A stretch of 64,000 nt of DNA. It comes from Rhynchopus euleeides (Eukaryota > Euglenozoa > Diplonemea > Diplonemida > Diplonemidae). A model generated the notes under the pieces. That model did not search any database. It saw only the letters and a program-made list of their open reading frames with translations, and had not been told where the DNA came from. The position numbers were made by a program, and so were the translations under genes. The stretch spans positions 372,001 to 436,000 of the forward strand of contig OY723243.1 in the NCBI GenBank assembly GCA_963210315.1, in the 5' to 3' direction. Below, piece after piece: positions 20,350-30,924 of this stretch. Numbering within the stretch: the stretch's first letter is position 1; each line of letters starts with the position of its first letter.

Positions 20350-20605
20350 TAAAGGAGCCCCCTACTCGGGTGTTGCAAAACCCTGTTCCTTTGACTATTT
20401 GGAATCTGTGCGGATCGTAGTGGGGTCATTTCTGTGGTCGAGCTGTCAAGCTTCGTCCGTGAAACGTGGGTCTGGCCCAGGGGCTGGTCATAGGATGTGA
20501 CTGAGAGGCAACCACACCAGCCCACCCAGCGGGACCCCCTCCTTGGGTGTTCCAAAAACCCGTTATTTGGAACGTTTGGGATCTGTGCGGATCGCAGTGG
20601 GGTCG
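20350..20605. repeat. Two tandem copies of a roughly 185-bp unit
   Basis: ggaatctgtgcggatcgtag with its context (20350-20425) recurs as gggatctgtgcggatcgcag (20534-20605) at about 80 percent identity. No function seen. Confidence 0.6.
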
Positions 20606-20680
20606 TTTTGGCCATGGGGTGTCCATTTACACCTCTTACTGGGAACACCAATTGGGTGAAACCACCCCCCCCCCCTAGGG

Positions 20681-21124
20681 CAGTGGTGGCAGCGTACGGC
20701 CGTACGGTACGCGTACGCGTACGCCGTACGCACTTTCTGAAAATCGCGCTGCGTACGCGTACGCAGATTTTGCGTACGGCTGGTATTCCAGGTCTCTCAG
20801 CACACAGTAGGCCACCCAGCGGGTGGCTGGGCCCTGGCCTTTGATCTTGCCTTTCACAGATGGTTCCTTGCCGCGCACGTGGCGAATAACTCGCAACACC
20901 TGCAAGTACACCCGCAATCATACTGCAAAAGGTACCACTTCCGACTGGAAGGCTCGAAGGCTGCCCCTGGTACACCTGAGTTCCACTGTCGGATTTGGTG
21001 TGCGGCCATGGCCGTCTCCTGTGCTCCATAGACTGCCGTACGCAGCGCCGTACGCGTACGCGTACGCGTACGCCGTACGCACTTTTTGAAAATCACGCTG
21101 CGTACGCGTACGCAGCCACCACTG
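20681..21124. mobile_element. hAT-like element Z with gtacgc palindromic ends
   Basis: Ends cagtggtggcagcgtacg and its complement, with the 8-bp duplication ccctaggg at 20673-20680 and 21125-21132. Each arm carries runs of gtacgcgtacgc and the block gcactttctgaaaatcgcgc (actttttgaaaatcac in the other arm). The core (about 20780-21030) is shared in diverged form with 36620-36960. It is inserted at the left boundary of the element starting at 21130. Confidence 0.85.
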
Positions 21125-22363
21125 CCCTAGGGGGGGTCATAAGCCCGTACAAAACCACATTTTTCAACATACCATCAGAACCGCCCTAATACCTGATCTG
21201 ACCCGAAAATCCGACCCATACCCCCCCGGAAACCGTCTGGAGCCCACTTGTGACACCTGATGCGCACTTTTGTGATGATTTTTTGGGGTCCTAAAAAATG
21301 TACCTCAGTTTCGTACCTTGCCTTTGTACCTGAACCACTCCCGACCGCAGTATTTCGTTCTTTGCAAGGAAAGGGTATCACTACGCTCACCCAGCACGCC
21401 GAGCAACACATGCCGTGTGCCTAGGGCCTCGCAGAGGTGTCAGATGCTGCTGCAGAGGGGTACCTTGCTCGAAAGACGCTCGCCAAACGGGAGATGTGCG
21501 GGGTCCCGGCAGAGAGCGTTGTGGCAGACCTGCGTCAGAAGAAAACGGCACACGACATCCGTGAGGCGACATTATTTCGGGCGCTCCGTCGGGCTGGGTA
21601 CATAGGAGAGCGAGTGGGACGTGGTGACGACAGATATATGCAGTGGTGCATCAACTGCACGCACGTGCGAAAAGCGGCGTTCCTTGCTGGCCAAGAAAGA
21701 TGTCACCTGCACTCCTACTCCTCCCACTCCTCCTGCTCCTACCCCTACACCAACTGATGTGGGCAGTGAGTGATGGCAGCTCCAGAGCAGCAGATGATCT
21801 AGGAAGCGATGAGCGGGTCAGCCGGGCAGACTACCCCAGTCCGTACCGGAAGTACGAAGCGTTGCGGGCCCGCCACCACCGCCTCCAGGAGAGGACCCGA
21901 GGATTAAGAGTAGGGTTGTACAACGCCAGGGGAGAGTATTCCCCTGGCGTTGAGACATCCCTGACGATCTTGCGGTCGCACTGTGGGGGTTGAGTCGGCA
22001 GGCAGATGCCTATCCAATGACTTTGTTGAGTCCTCACATGGTACACTCTCATACGTGCTGTTGAGACTGCGTGGTGTACTACACCCAGAAGGTGGCTGAA
22101 CTCATTCAGCTGGCGCAACAACACAACATTCCCACCAATCAGGTACAAGAAAGACCTTGCCGAGGCACTGGGGAGGCAACATCGTGCCACCTGAGCCGGA
22201 ACCACCGCAGAAAAGGCAAAGAACGAAATATTGCGGTCGGGAGTGGTTCAGGTACAAAGGCAAGGTACGAAACTGAGGTACATTTTTTCGGGCCCCAAAA
22301 AATCATCACAAAAGTGCGCATCAGGTGTCACAAGTGGGCTCCAGACGGTTTCCGGGGGGGTAT

Positions 22364-24183
22364 GGGGGGTGTCGATTCTGGACAAAAAATAATTTTTTTC
22401 AAAAAAAAAACCGAAAAATCGGGGGAAAATGCTGAAAAATGGCAAAAAAAAGAGTATGGGGAGTTGGGTCCAGTTTAGCAAAGTCGTCATATTTTTCGGG
22501 TGTTTTTTTGAATGGGACACCCGAAGAACCCGTTGAGACGTGAATGACATCGTGAACATATCTGCCAGAGAATCCTCAAGCTTGGTGCCTCAAGAACTTG
22601 GGACAACACGGCGCTGCAGGCGCATCCTGGGCCGCAGACCAGCAAGCCGGCAAAATAGCCAAGGCCGCCTACACGGCGAGCCTTCTACAGATTCCAGATT
22701 GCTCAAACGAGCGTGTCCAGGAAGCTTGAGCTTTGGGTGGGGACGGGATGAAGTCATGGGGGGGGGGGGGGGGGGGCGGGGGTGGCTGGGGGGAACCTCT
22801 AGAGGTAGGGGGCAACCCATTAGTGGCTGGGGGGAACCTCTAGAGGTAGGTGGCAACCCATTAGTGGCTGGGGGGAACCTCTAGAGGTAGGGGGCAACCC
22901 ATGAGTGGCTGGGGGGAACCTCTAGAGGTAGGTGGCAACCCATTAGTGGCTGGGGGGAACCTCTAGAGGTAGGGGGCAACCCACTAGTGGCTGGGGGGAA
23001 CCTCTAGAGGTAGGGGGTAACCCATGAGTGGCTGGGGGGAACCCCTAGAGGTAGGGGGTAACCCATGAGTGGCTGGGGGGAACCCCTAGAGGTAGGGGGG
23101 AACCCATTTGTGAGTGGGGGGAACCCCTAGAGGCAGGGGGTAACCCATTTGTGGGTGGGGGGAACCCCTAGAGGTAGGGGGTAACCCATTTGTGAGTGGG
23201 GGGAACCCCTAGAGGCAGGGGGTAACCCATTTGTGGGTGGGGGGAACCCCTAGAGGTAGGGGGGAACCCGTTTGTGGGTGGGGGGAACCCCTAGAGGCAG
23301 GGGGTAACCCATTTGTGGGTGGGGGGAACCCCTAGAGGTAGGGGGTAACCCATTTGTGGGTGGGGGGAACCCCTAGAGGTAGGGGGTAACCCGTTTGTGG
23401 GTGGGGGGAACCCCTAGAGGTAGGGGGTAACCCATTTGTGAGTGGGGGGAACCCCTAGAGGTAGGGGGGAACCCGTTTGTGGGTGGGGGGAACCCCTAGA
23501 GGCAGGGGGTAACCCATTTGTGGGTGGGGGGAACCCCTAGAGGTAGGGGGTAACCCATTTGTGAGTGGGGGGAACCCCTAGAGGCAGGGGGTAACCCATT
23601 TGTGGGTGGGGGGAACCCCTAGAGGTAGGGGGTAACCCGTTTGTGGGTGGGGGGAACCCCTAGAGGCAGGGGGTAACCCATTTGTGGGTGGGGGGAACCC
23701 CTAGAGGTAGGGGGGAACCCGTTTGTGGGTGGGGGGAACCCCTAGAGGTAGGGGGTAACCCATTTGTGGGTGGGGGGAACCCCTAGAGGCAGGGGGTAAC
23801 CCGTTTGTGGGTGGGTCCATTTGTGGTAAATTTACTGGGTTCTGGTGCCCACCGCCTCCCCTTTTGAGCGTTTGAAACAGCGTTTCCGGGACCCGGCACT
23901 GCTCGCAGTGGGCTCAAATGTCCAAAAACGACCCATTCTGGACCCCCCAAAAAAAAATGCGAGCACCTCCCCCTTGGCACGCCGGTCTTACGACAACCCT
24001 GCCTATTTCTGGTGCTGGGAAAAAAACGGAAAAAAACGGAAAATCAGGGTGTCGATTTTGGGATTTTCCGTTTTTTCGAATTTTTTTCGTCGAATTTTGA
24101 CCAAGTCGCAGCCAGCGCCCACAGGCGGAAAAAACGAAAAAAAAGGAAAAAACGGAAAAAAACCGAAAAAATCGACACCCCCC
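22364..24183. mobile_element. TA/TAT-flanked insertion carrying a minisatellite
   Basis: Inverted ends ggggggtgtcgatt (left) and aatcgacacccccc (right) interrupt the right arm of element N between TAT and TATGGG. The interior is A/G-rich runs, then the 41-bp minisatellite, then a unique stretch. The two outer pieces of element N join into a continuous match to its left arm when this is removed. Confidence 0.65.
22776..23815. repeat. 41-bp minisatellite, about 25 units
   Basis: Units read gggggaacccctagaggtag followed by ggggtaacccatttgtgggt with minor variants. Early units have aacctctagaggtag and ttagtggc, and later units have ttgtgggt, so the array grew in two phases. Each unit contains the small palindrome cctctagagg or its degenerate form. 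Confidence 0.95.
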
Positions 24184-24603
24184 TATGGGTCGGATTTTCG
24201 GGTCAGATCAGGTATTAGGGCGGTTCTGATGATATGTTGAAATTTTTGGTATTTGTACGTTTTTAGGGGGGCTTATGACCCCCCCTAACCCCCCCCCCCC
24301 CCTCATACCCCCCTACCCCCCGAGTACTCGGGGGGTAGGGGGGCCTGTGGAGGGCACACATTGTGATTTTCCGGCAAACAAACCCGTTTCTTTGCACGAT
24401 ACAGGTGATTCAGAGTGGTCCCTGACTGGGATTCGAAAATTTTCGGCATTTTTTCAGCCTTTTTGAGCTAATTACTGGTCCCGCCCCAGTACAAAATAAA
24501 AAAGTGACATTACGAGGCCATATTGCGTAGTTCGTGCGTACTTGTGCGTAGTTCGTGCGCACATCATGCGAAGCACTTTCAGCAACACCATAAACACTAT
24601 ATA

Positions 24604-24948
24604 CCGTATACGTAAATATTATGGAACGTAAATATTATGGAACGGGCCCATTTTTGGCCGGTCCGTTCCATAATATTTACGTTCCATAATATTTACAGGG
24701 CCAGTTGGGGACTCGGTGGTGAGGACGGCTTGCGTCAGGAATCGCGCGAAAAGTGCACGAGTAGGTCCCGTCAGGGACTCTGTATGCCGTCCGATCACCT
24801 GGTCCAAGTCCCCGAGTCGCAGAAAGCCCTGTAAATATTATGGAACGAAAAAAATCTGGAACGCCAACCCACCAGCGTTCCAAAATATTTACGTTCCATA
24901 ATATTTACGTTCCATAATATTTACGTTCCAAAATATTTACGTATACGG
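24604..24948. mobile_element. TA-flanked MITE K, copy 1
   Basis: Ends ccgtatacgtaaatatt and its complement, flanked by TA (24602-24603, 24949-24950). Repeated tatggaacg words sit in both arms. The core (ggactcggtggtgaggacgg) is shared with 35338-35666 and 38806-39134. TA duplication fits Tc1/mariner/pogo-type transposition; no ORF. Confidence 0.88.
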
Positions 24949-24950
24949 TA

Positions 24951-25529
24951 TCTCTCTCCCCCCCCCCGCCCCCCCCCCCCTCCCGTCAAAACTACCTCGT
25001 GTGAAGACCCACCCCAACACTCCATTCTCCCCACCCCCACCCCCCAGAATACCACCTACCCCGTGGTTCTATATTACCGTTCGCTCGCTCTCTCTTTCTC
25101 TCTCTCTCTCTCGTCTGTGCGAACACAAGCGTCCCCCCATCCCAGAGTTGGTTGTCACACCCTACCCCCCCCCCCGTTGCATCGCAGGGCACACACACGT
25201 GTTTTGAAAAAGCGCCGGTGGGGGTATTTCTTCGGCAGGGGGGGGGGGGGGGGGGGGGGGATGACAGGATGACAGGCCAGTAAACCTACCTCTCCAATCC
25301 CACAGGTAAGCACCCACACCCCCTCCCCCCCACCCCGGCTCTACACACACTCTCCCTCTCTCCTCCGCACCGCAGAAGAGGAGCCTAGAATGACTCCCCC
25401 ACCCCACCACCCCACCCCCTTAGGACTCCTTAGCGCTCTCACCAGTCGCATGTTAAACACAAGCGGCACGCTGCGGCTTGGGGGAACAGGAGGCGTATTC
25501 CCACTCCACCTTGTTGTGTTCTCCGAAGC
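24951..25529. other. Simple-sequence intergenic region
   Basis: Contains poly-C blocks near 24960, a ctctctct tract near 25090, and a 23-24-base G run near 25238-25260. No gene supported. The stop of the CBS gene follows at 25530. Confidence 0.6.
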
Positions 25530-26903
25530 TCAGACCGTGTCGCCTTCATCCTTCGTGAGCACGCCGAGGATGTTGGTGATGCTGACGATCGAGATAGGAA
25601 CCCCCGCCGCATCGAGGATGGTTGCGCGGTGAATCTTCTTGCGGACGAAGAGGGAGATGGTTTCCCACAGCGTTGCGGAGGATGTCAGCGTGACAGGCTG
25701 CTTCTTGGCCCCATAATTGTCGATGCTGTTGAGGAGAAGGGGGAAGTCTTTTGCCTTCAGCCCCTTGAGGTCGGAAGCTGAGAGGTGGCGAGTCAGCTTG
25801 TTCGACTCGTCGATAACAGCAAGGGAGTGGGCGTTGTACTTCGCCATCTTGCTGAAGGCATACAGCAGAGAAGACGTGCGACGCGTCACAACCACCCTCC
25901 GCTTGTCCAACCCGAGCTTGCGGAGGGACAGACCGGAGCTCAATGAAGCGGCCTTCACCAAGTCGCCTCTCCCATAGATATACTTCAGCATGTCGCTCTG
26001 CGACACCATGGCACGCACGTCTCTCTCGGGGGTCAGCAGGACAACCCTGTGAACCCTCCTGCCGTCGGAGGTCCTGCTGAAGAGGAAGACCTCAAGGAGC
26101 TCCCTCACGGAGGCAGAGGCGTCGATGTGGGAGAGTACGCTGACATCACCACCCACGTCGCGGCGGTTTTTCAGCGCATCCTGCACTGTGAGGTCCTTCA
26201 TCACCTTCTCGCCCTTCACCGTGAATTCGTGCCATTTTTCTGCGCTGGCCAGATCCGCCACGCCTGTCCTGTAGGTCCGTTCGATCTCATCCTGGGAGAA
26301 AGTGCCGACAATGGTGCGGACGATGTCAAGCATCTCAACCATGTCAACGTACTTCCCTTCAGCGTTCACAACAGGCATCGCGAGGATGCCGTGGTCCGAC
26401 AGCTTATCGAGGGCACCCCCGAGGGTGGTGTCGGCGGTGACCACAAAAAGAGTTTTCTCGACGTAGCCGCAGGGGGCGAGCTCCTTCAGCATCTGCGTCA
26501 CAGGGACGGACAGGACCCCCCCGAGGCTGTGTGGGTTGGGGCGTGACATGGCGGGTGACATGCCGGCGCGGTAATAACCCGGGGACAGCGCTGCGTTGCC
26601 ATATGCGGGGGATCTGCCGCCGTAGGCAGGCGACGCAGCGACGAGGTTGCGCATGGGGGACCTGGAGGCGTCTGACGGCTTCAGGGCAATCCTCCGCCGC
26701 TTCGCCTCGGCATCTGCGCTGCTGGCATCGTCCGCCTTCCGCTTCTGCGAGGAAGGGTCCCCCGAAGACTGCGTGTCACGCGTCAGCTGCGTCTCCTCCT
26801 CCTGCTTCTTTTCCGGGCTCCCCGCAGACTCCCCCTCCGGTTTCGGCTTCGACCCCGACTGCGGCCTGGGCTTCGAAAGCTTCAAACGGATTTTCGGCGC
26901 CAT
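25530..26903 (-). CDS. Four-CBS-domain protein, AMPK-gamma-like arrangement
   Basis: A 457-residue protein from the ATG at 26903 (MAPKIRLKL). The first 130 residues are charged and disordered, with a bipartite-looking nuclear signal (QKRKADD...EAKRRRI) and repeated SPAYG/SPGYY motifs. The rest holds four CBS motifs: FVVTADTTLGGALDKLSDHG, DASASVRELLEVF, VVTRRTSSLLYAFSKM and LTSSATLWETISLFV, each followed by a strand-helix ending such as AMPVVNAEGKYVDMV or ATILDAAGVPISIVSI. Two tandem CBS pairs resemble the adenine-nucleotide-sensing gamma subunit of SNF1/AMPK, but the N-terminal extension and lack of obvious nucleotide Asp signatures leave the role open. An upstream in-frame Met at 26954 is less likely. 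Confidence 0.85.
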   Translation of the reverse strand: MAPKIRLKLSKPRPQSGSKPKPEGESAGSPEKKQEEETQLTRDTQSSGDPSSQKRKADDASSADAEAKRRRIALKPSDASRSPMRNLVAASPAYGGRSPAYGNAALSPGYYRAGMSPAMSRPNPHSLGGVLSVPVTQMLKELAPCGYVEKTLFVVTADTTLGGALDKLSDHGILAMPVVNAEGKYVDMVEMLDIVRTIVGTFSQDEIERTYRTGVADLASAEKWHEFTVKGEKVMKDLTVQDALKNRRDVGGDVSVLSHIDASASVRELLEVFLFSRTSDGRRVHRVVLLTPERDVRAMVSQSDMLKYIYGRGDLVKAASLSSGLSLRKLGLDKRRVVVTRRTSSLLYAFSKMAKYNAHSLAVIDESNKLTRHLSASDLKGLKAKDFPLLLNSIDNYGAKKQPVTLTSSATLWETISLFVRKKIHRATILDAAGVPISIVSITNILGVLTKDEGDTV

Positions 26904-27985
26904 CTTCGGGATGTGGGGGGATGGGGGTGGGTTCTGCGCCACCCTCTGCTTCAAGCCCCCTCCCCCCCTGGCCTGGAGTGGGTGGTGTGGTGGTGTGGCA
27001 GTGCGGTGCGGCAGCGTGGCATGAGTTGGGGGGCTGGCAGGGGGGGGGCAGCAAAGTATATAGGGGGGCGGGGAGGGGGGGGAACACCTCCCCCATCAGC
27101 TGAGTGATGTTGGCAGCGCGACACCCCGCTTCTTCGTGATGAAAACTCTTCGCTGGGAGGTGCAGGAGAAGCAAGCACCCCCCTGGGCAGAACAGGTGGG
27201 AGGGGGAGGTGCCTCCAACACCAACGTGGCTGGAGGACGCCAGCCGGCGGAAAGAAAGCCCAGACCCAGGAACATCCACACACGAAAGCGAAGTGGGGTG
27301 ATTTTTCTGACAACGCGTCACCCCGGCTGCTGCCGTCCTGAAAGCAGAATCAGAGCAAAACGCATCCCCTCCTGCACAAACCGCTCTGTGTCTGGACCCA
27401 ACGGGCGGTGCGCCACTCAGACTCCCGTAACCCCTTGTGTATCTCCGAAGCCTATGGGTCCCAAGGGCAGGCCATTTCAGGTGAATTGCATGTGGGGGAG
27501 CTGCCCGTCCCGTGGACCAGCAGGAGGCGAGGAACTCCTGTTGTGCGGCCCCTTGGGGTGGGAGGAACTCAACGCCCCACCGGATTGTGTGTGACGAAGG
27601 AACACAGACGAAAGAATCGAAGAAGGGGGTGGTGGGGAGGTTGATTTTTTTTTTGCGGGAACACAGGAAAGAAGGAGGAAGACAGGGTGAAAGGGATGTA
27701 CACAGAACATACAAACCACTGGCGGCGATAGTGTAGGTGGGGGGGGTGGGGTGGGGAAGTGGGAGCGGCACGCCCATGGCAATGGACGGACCGGGGTGGG
27801 TTTGGGGTGGTGGTGGGAGCAGTGAAGGTGAGGAAGAAATGTAAAGCACAGAGTTGACACAAGCGTTGGGAGAGCGTGGGTGTGTTGTGGGGGCGAAGGG
27901 GTGGGTGGGGCGAGAGCTGAGCCCCTCGACACTGCCACCCCCACCCCCACCCCACCCACACCTTCCCCTCCCCACCACGACTGCC
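26904..27985. other. 5' flank of the CBS gene; no supported gene
   Basis: G-rich on the plus strand with several open but low-complexity frames (Pro/Ser/His/Thr-rich on the minus strand). No domain seen. It ends at the AA target duplication of the large element that begins at 27988. Confidence 0.4.
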
Positions 27986-28141
27986 AACACGGTGGGATCT
28001 TGTAAATTTTACATGTATAACTACAAGTATATACATGTATTTTATTCCCGGTAATATAGAACCTCAGCCAAAATTGTGAGAAGCCGGGATCGTACAGTCA
28101 TATTATTACCGGGCTGGAAAAAAATTTTCCCGGCTGGTTTT

Positions 28142-29318
28142 CAGGGCTGTTCCTAACTGGGGGGCTTGTTCCCCACTTTCAAGATTCTGAACTTTTTTTC
28201 TAAGAATTTTTGTAAGGGGAAAAAAAGTTTTTTTCTAAGAATTTTGTTAGGGGAATTTTTTTCTAAGGTTGTTTCGCAGAGGAAAAAACTTTTTCTAAGT
28301 TTTCCCCAGTCGACAGGGCGCGCACAAGGATGGAAGGGAAGTCTGTCCCACGTACCGTTCGCCTTGCTGGCCAACTGGAGAGCCAGACGTTCACTACCGT
28401 GGCCTCCGGCGGCTGGGGGGCTCACGCCCCCCAGACCCCCCTGTGGCGTACGTCTCGTACTCAAGTCCTTCGAATCCCATCAAGTCGGGGTTCAACCACT
28501 CCAGTCGCCTCTGAGGACGCAGCCAACTCGCACAGAATCTGTACGCCCACACGAACAGATGTTCGCTACCGTGGCCTCCGGCGGCTGGGGGGCACCGCCC
28601 CCCAGACCCCCGATGTAGCGTGTGCCCGTCCATCTATCTCACTTCCCCGGGTACAGTGCAGCGTAGGAGGTCAGCGCCGCATCCATGAAGCGCTTCTTCG
28701 AAGCCTGACTGACATCGGACAGGAGGTCGGGCTTCCCCACCTGGGAGGTACACTTGCCGCGTTCGCGACATGCGTGACACGCGACACGCTACCTGAAACG
28801 TGAGTGTGCCTTGCTAACACGGGCATTTCAACGGTCTGCCGGCGACCGTTCCCCAAACCAGTAAACCAGCAGTTATGGAAAATCGGAGAGATCACCCTAC
28901 TGCGCTGAATATGGTGCGCACCACTGCAAAAATCCCCGGGAGCTTTTGGGGTTTCAGACCTGAAGGGGCCAGCAGGTGGGTGGCGTCGGGGAGTGGCAGC
29001 TTTGTAACTGTCCTCCAGCTGCTGGCATGTCCAGCCCTGCGCGAGTGCCAAGGTGTATTGAGTCCCTGCGGAGCACAACCCCCGATGAGAACGAGCGCCA
29101 GGTGATCCTCATTCATTGCCGCAAGCATCTCTGGGCATCACTCGAGAGCTGTCACATGATGACGCGGAGAGAAATCAGAGAAAAAGTCCCGCCTGACGGG
29201 CACGCGCCTGGAAACTGTGGGGGGGCGAGCAAAAAATCCCTTGTAAAAATTCTTAGAAAAAACCTGGTTCCCCGAACCAAAAAACCTGGAAAAAGGGCTC
29301 GTTCCCCGCCCAGGCCTG
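28142..29318. mobile_element. hAT-like element Y, copy 2
   Basis: Near-identical to 18132-19337. The 8-bp duplication ctggtttt flanks it at 28134-28141 and 29319-29326. Carries two GC hairpin motifs at about 28395-28443 and 28573-28613. Confidence 0.92.
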
Positions 29319-30237
29319 CTGGTTTTCAGCTAAATTTTGCAGGGAGCGGGAAATTTTCTATACTGGGCGGGAAATATAGTGATTTTCAGCGGGAAAATAT
29401 AGTAAATGGCTTTATATTACGCATTTTCAATACTTTACGCCTTTTCCACCTAAATTGCGTTAAGTTATTTTCCATTATTTTACGCTATTTTCATATTTAC
29501 AGGGGGGGGTCAAATAAACGTACTTAGTTGAATAGTAGTACTTAGCCGAATAGTAGTACTTATTTTTTTGGGGCTCTGGGGCACGTTGGGCCGTTGAATA
29601 GTAGTACTTACTTTTCACCCTTTTTTTTGGGAAAATTTTCCGTTTTTTTTGAGATTTTCTTTTTGGAGACACACAAATCTGCAAACTTTGGGGCAAGGAA
29701 TGGGGACAACGGAGTCTATTGGTGCCACTTAGGGGAACCAGGGTGCACGGGGTCCGTAGAGGGGGGAAGTGACCTACGCTCAAAGATATGTCGTGACGAA
29801 GGGAATCGGGGCATCCCCCCTCAGACACATACGGACGGGAAACCAGCGAACCCGCAAACTCCTGCGGTCCAGAGGCATCAGAACCACTGCTGAAGACCGC
29901 AAACCCGGAAACCCGCAAACTCCTGGGGTCCAGAGGCGTCAAAATCACTGCTGAAGAGCGGCGCGCATTAAACGACTCCTCATCTACGGCGTCCGCAGTC
30001 CCTACCACCAACGAGAAGATGTGGACGGATGGCCCCAGACACACCTCACCATAGATGTAGCCTTCGAGGACCAGCTGAGCCCACCCCCCACCCCCCGCAG
30101 CCCCCTTCCCTGACGTTGTTTGACATTCTCTCCTGTTGTGCAGCACTGATCAACACACGCCCGCAAACCCGCAATCCAACTGCCCAGATTTCACCATCCA
30201 CCAACAGAGCCAATAGCTTCGGCTGGTGTCCGACATA

Positions 30238-30924
30238 ATGATGACGTCCGATGCTTTCATGTGCCTCCTGCTGATGGAATGCCTCCTGTTCAAGATATTC
30301 GAGGATGGGCCACCGCCATGCGCTCCCCGGCCTTCCTTCAACCAACTGGCCCGGGCCAGGGCACGCTGCAATGGCCCGATTTTTTCATGGCCGAAGACAC
30401 AAGCCAAACCTTCAACCAACCGGTCCGCGCCGAAGACACAAGCCGAACCTTCAACCGACTGCTCCGCGCCGAAGACACAAGCCGAACCTTCAACCGACTG
30501 CTCCGCGCCGAAGACACAAGCTAAACCTTCAACCGACTGCTCCGCGCCGAAGACACAAGCCGAACCTTCAATCGACTGCTCCACGCTGAAGACACAAGCC
30601 AAACCTTCAACCGACTGCTCCGCGCCGAAGACACAAGCCAAACCCATTCCAGTCCTTCGGGGTGGGTGTGAGGCACAGCCGACGGAAGCGCACGGAGGCG
30701 GCCCCAAAAGGGCCGAGTTTTTAAAAGGGCATTCCTCAAAGAATGTCAAGGTGGGGTACTGGCTGACGACGAGCGACGTGGGGAACCTGCTGGTTCACTA
30801 CCTGCAGCCCGCTGGTGTAGAAGCAGTGTCCCGTGTCGCCAACCCCCGGTATGATCCGGTGAAAAACCCGGACGGTACTCGTTTTTTGAGTACTGCCAGT
30901 TCGAGAGCATCACAAAAGGGATGA
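30238..30924 (+). CDS. Transposon W first frame: repeat region plus start of Ulp1-like domain
   Basis: Starts at ATG 30238 (MMTSDAF); an upstream GTG at 30226 is not used here as start. Residues about 50-140 hold seven 13-residue repeats of the type APKTQAEPSTDCS. The last 60 residues (YWLTTSDVGNLLVHYLQP) look like the first helix of a Ulp1/C48 cysteine protease, whose catalytic residues lie in the following frame. The frame ends at TGA 30922-30924, overlapping the ATG at 30921. A T-run at 30882-30887 in the register T TTT TTG would move ribosomes into the next frame. Either it is fused by -1 frameshifting, reinitiates at the ATGA overlap, or is a frameshift mutation. Confidence 0.65.
   Translation: MMTSDAFMCLLLMECLLFKIFEDGPPPCAPRPSFNQLARARARCNGPIFSWPKTQAKPSTNRSAPKTQAEPSTDCSAPKTQAEPSTDCSAPKTQAKPSTDCSAPKTQAEPSIDCSTLKTQAKPSTDCSAPKTQAKPIPVLRGGCEAQPTEAHGGGPKRAEFLKGHSSKNVKVGYWLTTSDVGNLLVHYLQPAGVEAVSRVANPRYDPVKNPDGTRFLSTASSRASQKG
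30388..30650 (+). repeat. 39-bp coding minisatellite in transposon W
   Basis: Seven in-frame units around ccgaagacacaagccgaacc ttcaac, encoding Lys-Thr-Gln-Ala-(Glu/Lys)-Pro-Ser-Thr motifs. The unit length is a multiple of three, so copy-number change keeps the frame. Confidence 0.85.
30882..30888 (+). promoter_or_regulatory. Candidate -1 ribosomal frameshift site T TTT TTG
   Basis: In the upstream frame the codons are CGT TTT TTG, so the heptamer fits the X XXY YYZ rule. A -1 slip leads directly into GAG TAC TGC and on to the frame of 30921-33422 without a stop. No downstream pseudoknot was worked out. Confidence 0.45.

Larger units (their letters stand above)
21130..24285. mobile_element. 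TA-flanked element N with about 240-bp inverted ends
   Basis: The left arm begins after TA (21128-21129) with gggggtcataagcccgta, and the complementary right arm ends before TA at 24286-24287. The arms match over roughly 240 bp once the nested 22364-24183 segment is removed (left 21130-21370; right 22203-22363 plus 24184-24285). The unique middle (about 21400-22200) has short frames only. No transposase recognised. Confidence 0.75.
19815..24594. mobile_element. Possible outer element bounded by about 110-bp inverted ends
   Basis: The segment 19815-19920 (tttatggtgttgctgaaag ... cacttttttatt) has a diverged reverse complement at 24484-24594. Both arms carry repeats of the word ttgcgtagttcgtgcgta, but these run in the same direction inside inverted arms. 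No target duplication was found. Everything between, including three smaller elements, would be nested in it. Confidence 0.45.

Noticed and set aside
22776..23815. Telomere-like ggggtaaccc repeats
   Set aside because: Unit is 41 bp with other sequence, inside a transposon, not a short telomeric repeat.
26776..27990. 404-codon minus-strand frame and its neighbours
   Set aside because: Overlaps the CBS gene in another frame and is Pro/Ser/His low-complexity sequence from G-rich DNA.
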